Source of the DNA: an uncultured Sutterella sp.
GTDB lineage: Bacteria; Pseudomonadota; Gammaproteobacteria; Burkholderiales; Burkholderiaceae_F
Length of the DNA: 41,365 nucleotides
Direction: 5' to 3'
Assembly (NCBI GenBank): GCA_900754475.1
Contig: CAAECY010000151.1
Location: 1 to 41,365, forward strand
The notes under the pieces are model-generated. The model did no database searches. It saw nothing but the letters and a program-made list of their open reading frames with translations, and was not told where the DNA came from. Position numbers and translations under genes: made by a program. Numbering within the stretch: the stretch's first letter is position 1; every line of letters starts with the position of its first letter. Positions 8,469-14,919 of this stretch are shown one piece after another.

Positions 8469-9641
8469 TCAGTCCGAATCGCTTCGGAAGAAGTTCTTCA
8501 TGCGGTCGAGGAACGATTCGGCACGCGGATTGTGCTTTTCGCCCCCTTCCTTCAACGACGCTTCGAAGTCGCGCAGGAGCTGCTTTTGCTTGGCGGAGAG
8601 GTTCACCGGCGTTTCGATCGCCACGTGAATGTAGAGGTCCCCCTTGTCGCCCGTACGGACGTTCGCGACGCCCTTGCCGCGCAGGCGGAAGGTCTTGCCG
8701 CTTTGCGTCCCTTCGGGCAGCGTGATGCGCGTGTCGCCTTCAAGCGTGGGCACGCGGATTTCGCCGCCGAGCGCCGCCGTCGTGAAGGAAATCGGCAGGT
8801 CGGTGTGCAAGTCGTCGCCGTCGCGCTCGAAGATGTCGTGCGGACGGATGCGGATTTCGACGTAGAGGTCGCCCGGTTCCCCGCCGTTCGTCCCGGGTTC
8901 GCCCTTGCCGGAGAGGCGGATGCGCTGCCCGTCGTTGATGCCGGCGGGGATACGCACCTGGAGCACCTTCGTCGTGCGCACGTGGCCGGTGCCGTGGCAG
9001 TCGCTGCACGGTTCGGCGATCACCTGACCCGCGCCGTGGCAGTGCGGGCAGGTCTGCTGCACGTGGAAGAGCCCGTTCGACATGCGAACGACGCCCGCAC
9101 CCTGGCAGGTCGGGCACGTCTTCTTCGACGTCCCCGGACGGCACCCGGTGCCGTGGCAGGTCTTGCATTCGTCCCAGGCGGGCACGCGAATGTCCATTTC
9201 ACGGCCGCGCGCGGCGTCTTCGAGCGAAATCTCCAGATCGAACCGCATGTCGTTGCCGCGATACGCCTGGGGACCGGCCGACTGACGGCCCTGAGCGCGA
9301 CCGCCCCCGAAGAGGTCGGAGAAGATGTCGCCGAACGCTTCGCTGAAGTCCGCGCCGCCCATGTTGCCGAAGCCGCCGAACCCGCCGCGACCGCCGAAGC
9401 CGCCCGCCGCCGACGGGTCCACGCCCGCCTTGCCGTAGCGGTCGTAGGCCGCGCGCTTTTGATCGTCGGAAAGCACCGCGTAGGCTTCGCCGATCTGCTT
9501 GAACTTCTCTTCGGCCTGCTTGTCGCCCTGATTGCGGTCGGGGTGGTACTTCATCGCCAGGCGACGGTACGCCTTCTTGATCTCGTCGGCCGTGGCGGTG
9601 CGGGATACGCCGAGTACCTCGTAATAGTCCTGATCAGCCAT
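8469..9641 (-). CDS. dnaJ: chaperone protein DnaJ (Hsp40)
   Basis: Cytoplasmic co-chaperone of 390 residues that delivers unfolded clients to DnaK and stimulates its ATPase. Domain order is complete: an N-terminal J domain with the HPD motif (MKYHPDRNQ), a Gly/Phe-rich linker (GGFGGRGGFGGFG), a zinc domain with four CXXCXGXG-type repeats (CKTCHGTG, CPTCQGAG, CPHCHGAG, CSDCHGTG), then the substrate-binding C-terminal domains. It lies 113 bases downstream of dnaK on the same strand. No separate promoter is obvious in that gap, which contains a 9-bp hairpin (9669-9698), so it is probably read from the dnaK heat-shock promoter, perhaps with partial attenuation. Confidence 0.97.
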   Translation of the reverse strand: MADQDYYEVLGVSRTATADEIKKAYRRLAMKYHPDRNQGDKQAEEKFKQIGEAYAVLSDDQKRAAYDRYGKAGVDPSAAGGFGGRGGFGGFGNMGGADFSEAFGDIFSDLFGGGRAQGRQSAGPQAYRGNDMRFDLEISLEDAARGREMDIRVPAWDECKTCHGTGCRPGTSKKTCPTCQGAGVVRMSNGLFHVQQTCPHCHGAGQVIAEPCSDCHGTGHVRTTKVLQVRIPAGINDGQRIRLSGKGEPGTNGGEPGDLYVEIRIRPHDIFERDGDDLHTDLPISFTTAALGGEIRVPTLEGDTRITLPEGTQSGKTFRLRGKGVANVRTGDKGDLYIHVAIETPVNLSAKQKQLLRDFEASLKEGGEKHNPRAESFLDRMKNFFRSDSD

Positions 9642-9754
9642 GTCGTCCTCGTAAAAATAAATCGGACAAAGGGTCGGCCGACGAATCGACCGACCCTTGC
9701 CTCGAGCTTTTTGAAGGGTTCTTCAGAACCCCTCAGCGCTCCGAGCGGTTCCGG

Positions 9755-11665
9755 TTACTTGCGTTCCGTGAAGTCGGCGTCGACGACGTCGTCGTCCTTG
9801 CCCTGAGCCTGCTGCTGGGCGCCCTGGGCGGCCTCGGCGCTCTGAGCGGCCTTGTTCATCTTTTCACCGATCTTCTGGGCGGCGTCCATGAGGCGTTCGA
9901 CGGCCTTGTCGATCGCTTCCTTGTCTTCGCCCTTCACCTTTTCTTCGACGTCCTTGATGGCGTCTTCGCAGGCGATGCGGTCGGCGCTTTCGATCTTGTC
10001 GCCGTATTCCTTCAGGGTCTTCTGGACCTGGTTGACGGCGGCGTCGGCCGTGTTGCGGGCCTGAGCGAGTTCGAAGCGACGGTGGTCTTCGGCCTTGTTG
10101 GCTTCGGCGTCCTGAACCATGCGTTCGATTTCGTCTTCGGAAAGACCCGAGCTCGCCTTGATGGTGATCGTGTTTTCCTTGCCGGTGGCCTTGTCCTTGG
10201 CGGCGACGTGCAGGATGCCGTTGGCGTCGATGTCGAACGTCACTTCAATCTGCGGGAGACCGCGCGGAGCGGCCGGGATCCCTTCGAGGTTGAATTCGCC
10301 GAGGAGCTTGTTGCTCTGCGCCATCTCGCGTTCGCCCTGGTAGACCTTGATCGTCACGGCCGGCTGGTTGTCTTCGGCCGTCGAGAAGACCTGCGAGTGC
10401 TTCGTCGGGATGGTCGTGTTGCGCTTGATCATCGGGGTCATGACGCCGCCGAGTGTTTCAATGCCGAGCGTAAGCGGCGTGACGTCGAGCAGGAGCACGT
10501 CGTGACGTTCGCCCGTCAGGACCGAGCCCTGAATGGCCGCACCGATGGCGACGGCTTCGTCGGGGTTGACGTCCTTGCGCGGATCCTTGCCGAAGAATTC
10601 CTTCACGACGGCCTGAACGCGCGGCATGCGGGACTGACCGCCCACGAGGATCACGTCGGTGATTTCCGAGACCGAGGCGCCGGCATCGCGCAGAGCCTTG
10701 CGGCAGGGTTCGATCGTGCGCTGAACGAGGTCTTCGACGAGCGCTTCGAACTTGGCGCGCGTGATGTTGATGTTGAGGTGCTTCGGACCCGTGGCATCGG
10801 CCGTGATGTAGGGCAGATTGACTTCCGTTTCCTGACGGCTCGAGAGTTCGATCTTCGCCTTTTCGGCGGCGTCCTTCAGGCGCTGCAGAGCGAGGATGTC
10901 CTTCGAGAGGTCGACGCCCGTATCCTTGCGGAATTCGGTGATGATGTAGTCGACGAGGCGCTGGTCGAAGTCTTCGCCGCCGAGGAACGTGTCGCCGTTG
11001 GTCGAGAGCACTTCGAACTGCTTGTCGCCGTCGACGTTCGCGAGGTCGATGATCGAGATGTCGAACGTGCCGCCGCCGAGGTCGTACACGGCGATCTTGC
11101 GGTCGCCCGAACCGCCCTTGTCAAGGCCGAAGGCCAGAGCCGCGGCGGTCGGTTCGTTGATGATGCGCTTCACTTCGAGACCGGCGATGCGGCCGGCGTC
11201 CTTCGTGGCCTGACGCTGGCTGTCGTTGAAGTAGGCCGGAACCGTGATCACGGCTTCCGTGACGGGTTCGCCGAGGTAGTCTTCGGCGGTCTTCTTCATC
11301 TTGCGGAGCACTTCCGCGCTCACCTGCTGCGGAGCGAGCTTCTTGCCGGACACTTCAACCCAGGCGTCGCCGTTGTCGGCACGCGTGATCGTGAAGGGCA
11401 TCAGATCGAGGTCCTTCTGAACTTCGGCGTCGTCGAAGCGACGACCGATGAGGCGCTTCACCGCAAAGAGGGTGTTCTTCGGGTTCGTCACGGCCTGACG
11501 CTTGGCGGGCGCACCGACGAGGATCTCGCCGTTGTCCATGTACGCGATGATCGAGGGCGTCGTACGGGCGCCTTCGCTGTTCTCAATCACCTTGACGTTG
11601 TCGCCTTCCATGACCGCGACGGCGGAGTTGGTCGTGCCGAGGTCGATACCGATGATCTTAGCCAT
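9755..11665 (-). CDS. dnaK: molecular chaperone DnaK (Hsp70)
   Basis: ATP-dependent Hsp70 of 636 residues. The N-terminal phosphate-binding loop (IIGIDLGTTNSAVAVMEG), the second phosphate motif (AVYDLGGGTFDISII), the adenosine motif (DVILVGGQSRMPRVQ), the linker (LLLDVTPLTLGIET) and the substrate-binding domain are all present. A Gln/Ala-rich disordered tail ends in DVVDADFTERK, related to but not identical with the usual EEVKDKK-type ending. ATG at 11665 gives the standard N-terminus. A heat-shock promoter lies at 11801-11828, giving a leader of about 130 bases. Upstream on the same strand is grpE, which has its own terminator, so dnaK looks independently transcribed. Confidence 0.98.
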   Translation of the reverse strand: MAKIIGIDLGTTNSAVAVMEGDNVKVIENSEGARTTPSIIAYMDNGEILVGAPAKRQAVTNPKNTLFAVKRLIGRRFDDAEVQKDLDLMPFTITRADNGDAWVEVSGKKLAPQQVSAEVLRKMKKTAEDYLGEPVTEAVITVPAYFNDSQRQATKDAGRIAGLEVKRIINEPTAAALAFGLDKGGSGDRKIAVYDLGGGTFDISIIDLANVDGDKQFEVLSTNGDTFLGGEDFDQRLVDYIITEFRKDTGVDLSKDILALQRLKDAAEKAKIELSSRQETEVNLPYITADATGPKHLNINITRAKFEALVEDLVQRTIEPCRKALRDAGASVSEITDVILVGGQSRMPRVQAVVKEFFGKDPRKDVNPDEAVAIGAAIQGSVLTGERHDVLLLDVTPLTLGIETLGGVMTPMIKRNTTIPTKHSQVFSTAEDNQPAVTIKVYQGEREMAQSNKLLGEFNLEGIPAAPRGLPQIEVTFDIDANGILHVAAKDKATGKENTITIKASSGLSEDEIERMVQDAEANKAEDHRRFELAQARNTADAAVNQVQKTLKEYGDKIESADRIACEDAIKDVEEKVKGEDKEAIDKAVERLMDAAQKIGEKMNKAAQSAEAAQGAQQQAQGKDDDVVDADFTERK

Positions 11666-11800
11666 AGTTCCTTGTTCCTCATGTCAGCCGCTCCCTCAAG
11701 GCCCGTGCGTTCGTCTTGCGAAGACGTTGCGGGGGGAAGCGGGTTCCTGAAATCCTTGTTCCGACACCCCCGAAGGGCCTCGGAACGCTCTTTAATCCGT

Positions 11801-11828
11801 ATATGGGGACGGGGTTTTTCTTTTCAAG
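11801..11828 (-). promoter_or_regulatory. sigma-32 (RpoH) heat-shock promoter of dnaK
   Basis: On the minus strand: CTTGAAA (11822-11828), a 13-base spacer and CCCCATAT (11801-11808). This is a full match to the RpoH consensus (CTTGAAA, 13-15 bases, CCCCATnT). It directs transcription into dnaK. Confidence 0.92.
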
Positions 11829-11919
11829 GGGCACCCCCGAAAAAAGTCCCCGTTTTGCATCTCGTTACGTCTCGCGACGCTCTTCCCCCCGTTTTCCCGG
11901 GCGTCTTTCAAGGCGCCCG

Positions 11920-11959
11920 CAAAAGAAAAAGGGAACGCCCTTTCGTCGGACGCTCCCTT
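11920..11959 (-). terminator. intrinsic terminator of grpE
   Basis: On the minus strand a 12-bp stem with two G-T pairs (11948-11959 with 11929-11940) and a 7-base loop is followed by TTTCTTTT. It lies 34 bases beyond the grpE stop codon. Confidence 0.85.
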
Positions 11960-11992
11960 CGGGCGCACGAGGCGCCGGGCGAACGATGTGCC

Positions 11993-12613
11993 TCAGCCCT
12001 GAGCCACGCTCACCATGGCCGGACGCAGCACGCGATCGGCGATCGTCCAGCCGCGCTGGAAGACTTCGACCACGACGCCGGGCTCGACCCCTTCGGGGGC
12101 GGGCACCATGGCGATCGCCTGGTGGTGATGCGGGTCGAACTTCTCACCCTTCGGATCGATCGGCTTCATGCCGGAAATGTCGAGGGCGTGAACGAGCTGA
12201 CGGTAGGTGGCGAGCATGCCTTCGCGCATCGGGTTCTCGCTGTCGGCCTTCGTGAGTTCGAGCGCCTTTTCGAGGCTGTCGACCACGGGAAGCAGATTTT
12301 CGGCGAACTTTTCGATGCCGAACTTGTGAGCCTTCTGCACTTCTTCGCTCGCGCGGCGACGCGTATTCTCGAGTTCGGCCATCGCGCGGACGTAGAGGTC
12401 GTAGTGTTCGATCACCTTGGCCTCGGCCAGCTTCAGGGCCGTCTGGAGATTTTCAACGGTCGCTTCGGGCGTTTCCTCGCCCTTGTCGCACTCGCCGCAC
12501 GCGCCTTCACCGCACGCACAGCCGCCGGCGGGCTCCTGCGCGCCGCAGCAGGTCGCGGGCGCTTCGTCCGTCGTTTCTTCGGGCTTCGTTTCGTTCTGGT
12601 TCTGCGTCGTCAT
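11993..12613 (-). CDS. grpE: nucleotide exchange factor GrpE with Cys-rich N-terminal arm
   Basis: Cytoplasmic dimeric exchange factor that releases ADP from DnaK; 206 residues from ATG at 12613. Residues after about 55 are classical GrpE: a long coiled-coil helix (LAEAKVIEHYDLYVRAMAE, then ENTRRRASEEVQKA), FAENLLPVVDSLEKAL, and the C-terminal beta domain with FDPHHHQAI and GWTIADRVLRPAMVSVA. The odd part is the N-terminal arm, normally disordered and cysteine-free: here Cys 22, 23, 32, 34, 39 and 42 form CC, CXC and CXXC groups within 21 residues. A longer frame to 12949 overlaps hemH and is rejected because the heat-shock promoter at 12684-12712 lies inside it. The gene sits between hemH and dnaK and has its own terminator. 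Confidence 0.95.
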   Translation of the reverse strand: MTTQNQNETKPEETTDEAPATCCGAQEPAGGCACGEGACGECDKGEETPEATVENLQTALKLAEAKVIEHYDLYVRAMAELENTRRRASEEVQKAHKFGIEKFAENLLPVVDSLEKALELTKADSENPMREGMLATYRQLVHALDISGMKPIDPKGEKFDPHHHQAIAMVPAPEGVEPGVVVEVFQRGWTIADRVLRPAMVSVAQG

Positions 12614-12683
12614 TGCTGAAATTTCCTCCGAAGCCGGCCCGAACTGAGGGGCTCGGCTGCGATTGATAGATGCGTTTCTCTTT

Positions 12684-12712
12684 ATATGGGGACGGGACCC
12701 CGGAAAGTCAAG
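12684..12712 (-). promoter_or_regulatory. sigma-32 (RpoH) heat-shock promoter of grpE
   Basis: On the minus strand: CTTGACT (12706-12712), a 14-base spacer and CCCCATAT (12684-12691). The -10 surroundings (GTCCCCATATA) are identical to those of the dnaK promoter. The -35 element contains the TGA stop codon of hemH (12708-12710), so the promoter overlaps the end of the preceding gene. Start point near 12677, leader about 65 bases. Confidence 0.88.
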
Positions 12713-13736
12713 CCTTGTCCGACCACAATTCGCGCTCGAGGATTTCGACGTAGGCGTCGATCGCCTCGGCGCTCGCGTTGAGCGCGGGAATGTAGCGGAA
12801 TCGGCCCTCGTCGCCGTCGGGGCGCGCCGCAAGGAACGCTTCGCGCAACTCGTCGTCGATCTCTTCGATCGTCTCCAGGCAGTCGGCGGCAAAACCCGGG
12901 CACACGACGTCGAGGCGCTTGACGCCCGAGCGCGCAAGCTCCTCGGCAAGCGGCAGCGTATAGGGCTTCAGCCACTCGTCGCGCCCAAAGCGGCTCTGAA
13001 ACGACATCACCCACTGATCATCCGAGAGACCGAGCGCGTCGGCAAGGGCGCGCGCCGTTTCACGGCACTCCGCCTCGTACGGGTCGCCGAGGTCGGAACT
13101 TGCCTGCGGGATGCCGTGGAAGCTGATCATGAGCTTTCCGTCGCCCGCATCGAACGGACGCCCTTCCCGCGCCCAGAAGTCTTCGACGTGACGCGCGACG
13201 GCGCGAACGTACGCGGGCTCGCGGTGGTAGCCGCGAACGACGCGCAGTGCGGGGACGCGCCGCTCCTTCATGAGGGCGCGAAAGACCGCGTCGCACGCGG
13301 CCGCATTCGTCTGCGCGGCGTACTGCGCGAACATGGGGAGAACGAGCAACCGCTCGACGCCCGATTCGACGAGTTCGTGCACGACCGATTCGATCGAGGG
13401 CTTCCCGTAGCACATCGCCCAGGCGACCCGAACGCCTTCGAGTCGGCGACCGAGCGCCTCGGCCGTGCGTCGCGTGTGAACGATCAGGGGCGAACCCTCG
13501 TCGGTCCACACGCCCCGATAACGCGCCGCGGACTTGGCGGGACGCGTGCGCAGGATGATGCCGTGCAAAATCGGCAGCCACTTCGCGGGCGGAAGCTCCA
13601 CGACGCGGCGGTCCGAGAGGAACTGCGCGAGGTAGTCGCGAACGGCCGGCGCCGTCGGCGCCTCGGGCGAACCCGTATTGATCAACAGGACCGCGGTGCG
13701 GCTCGGCTCCGGGGTGTGAGCGGCTTGGTTCGTCAT
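12708..13736 (-). CDS. hemH: ferrochelatase
   Basis: Inserts ferrous iron into protoporphyrin IX, the last step of haem synthesis. At 342 residues it is of usual bacterial length. The catalytic histidine is H207 in MISFHGIP and the conserved acid is E288 in FAADCLETIEEI, with QSRFGRDEWLKPYT between them as in the family. VLLINTGSPEAP near the N-terminus is the standard opening. ATG at 13736 follows a short leader after the yheT-like gene (81-base gap). The stop codon overlaps the -35 box of the grpE heat-shock promoter. The partner hemG lies 13 kb away in this window. Confidence 0.96.
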   Translation of the reverse strand: MTNQAAHTPEPSRTAVLLINTGSPEAPTAPAVRDYLAQFLSDRRVVELPPAKWLPILHGIILRTRPAKSAARYRGVWTDEGSPLIVHTRRTAEALGRRLEGVRVAWAMCYGKPSIESVVHELVESGVERLLVLPMFAQYAAQTNAAACDAVFRALMKERRVPALRVVRGYHREPAYVRAVARHVEDFWAREGRPFDAGDGKLMISFHGIPQASSDLGDPYEAECRETARALADALGLSDDQWVMSFQSRFGRDEWLKPYTLPLAEELARSGVKRLDVVCPGFAADCLETIEEIDDELREAFLAARPDGDEGRFRYIPALNASAEAIDAYVEILERELWSDKA

Positions 13737-13817
13737 AACGAATAGGGGGCGGAAATGGAAAAACGACGCATTTTCGCTCGATAAACTTAATGAGTGCTTT
13801 AGAAAAGCGGCCCGAAC

Positions 13818-14798
13818 TCAACTTCCGGTTTCGAAAAAGCGCCAAACACGCCCGGGAAGATAGGTGAGTTCGCCCGGGAACCGGTGCCCGGCCGGGAACC
13901 CCACGTGACCGCCCTCCTTCGGGTAGTCGAGCGTGACGGTGGACGAAACTTCGCTTTCCTTCGGCAGCGACCAGGCGGGCAGGAACGGATCGTTCTGAGC
14001 GTTGAGCACGAGAAGCGGCACGCGCACGTTCGCGAGGACGTTTTTGGCGGAACACTTCTGCCAGTACTCCATCGCCGAACGGAACCCGTGCACCCGCGAC
14101 GTGTAGATTTCGTCGAAATCGAACATGTTGCGGCATCGCGCGACGTCGGCCGCGCGGATCACGTCGGGGAACATGCGGGCCTTGGCCTCGAGCTTCTTTT
14201 TGAGGGTGTCGAGGAACATGTTCGCGTAGAGGATGTTCATCCCCTTGCTGATGCGCTCGCTCCCCGCAACGAGGTCGAGCGGCGCGCAGACGGACACGCC
14301 CCCCGCGATGAGGCCCGACGCTTCGTGGCCGATGTCACCCAGGCACTTCGAGAGCTGATTGCCCCCGAGGCTCACCCCCACCGCGTAGCGGGGCGCTTCG
14401 GGGTAGCGGTCGCGCACCGTCTTCAAGACCCAAAGGTTGTCCTCGGTGTCGCCCGCGAAGTACGCGCGGGGTTTGCGGTTCATGAGGCCGCCGCACGTGC
14501 GGTAGTGCGCCACCACGCCGCGCCAGCCGCGCCGAACGCACTCGTGCATGAGCGCTTCGGCATAGTGGCTGTCGCTTGCCCCTTCGAGACCGTGAAAGTG
14601 AATCAGCACGGGCGCGCGCGGGTCGGCGGGCTCGGGCGTCACCCAGTCCCAGGCCACGATGTCGTCGTCGGGCGTCTCCAGGATCTCGCGCCGGTAGGTC
14701 ACCTTCGGGCGCGGCGTCACGCGGGCGGGAATGACCGTCTGAAGATGAGACCCCGGGCACCAACCCGGCGCCCTGTAGTCGGAAACGGTAAGCGGCAT
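13818..14798 (-). CDS. yheT: YheT-family alpha/beta hydrolase
   Basis: Predicted cytoplasmic hydrolase of 326 residues, close to YheT of E. coli. The start of the fold reads PGWCPGSHLQT, typical of the family. The oxyanion segment is LIHFHGLEG, the nucleophile elbow is GVSLGGN (S143), and a late histidine occurs in EGGHVGF; an aspartate in NAQNDPFLP completes the triad. ATG at 14798 is chosen for its AAAGG ribosome site and because it gives the family N-terminus; the longer frame to 14906 adds a non-family stretch. An 8-bp GC-rich hairpin (14822-14842) lies in the leader. The physiological substrate is unknown. Confidence 0.88.
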   Translation of the reverse strand: MPLTVSDYRAPGWCPGSHLQTVIPARVTPRPKVTYRREILETPDDDIVAWDWVTPEPADPRAPVLIHFHGLEGASDSHYAEALMHECVRRGWRGVVAHYRTCGGLMNRKPRAYFAGDTEDNLWVLKTVRDRYPEAPRYAVGVSLGGNQLSKCLGDIGHEASGLIAGGVSVCAPLDLVAGSERISKGMNILYANMFLDTLKKKLEAKARMFPDVIRAADVARCRNMFDFDEIYTSRVHGFRSAMEYWQKCSAKNVLANVRVPLLVLNAQNDPFLPAWSLPKESEVSSTVTLDYPKEGGHVGFPAGHRFPGELTYLPGRVWRFFETGS

Positions 14799-14919
14799 GA
14801 GATCGACCTTTCGTTCGGAGGCGGGCGCCGTTCGGGCGCCCGAGAAAGAAAAAATATAGCACTCGGCGGCGGGCGACTTGTCGTCCCCGCCCGTATACCC
14901 GCGCACCCTCGGGCTTACT

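Larger units (their letters stand above)
11666..11992 (-). other. grpE-dnaK intergenic region
   Basis: This 327-base gap holds no gene. From grpE towards dnaK it contains the grpE terminator (11920-11959), a low-complexity stretch, the sigma-32 promoter of dnaK (11801-11828) and a leader of roughly 130 bases. No CIRCE element (TTAGCACTC-N9-GAGTGCTAA) is visible, so HrcA control of dnaK is unlikely. Confidence 0.7.

Noticed and set aside
9669..9698. Terminator between dnaK and dnaJ
   Set aside because: A 9-bp hairpin exists but no adequate T run follows on the minus strand; at most it attenuates.
13771..13800. CIRCE-like half-site (GAGTGCT) upstream of hemH
   Set aside because: The left arm is degenerate and the spacing is 12 rather than 9 bases; no HrcA operator can be claimed.
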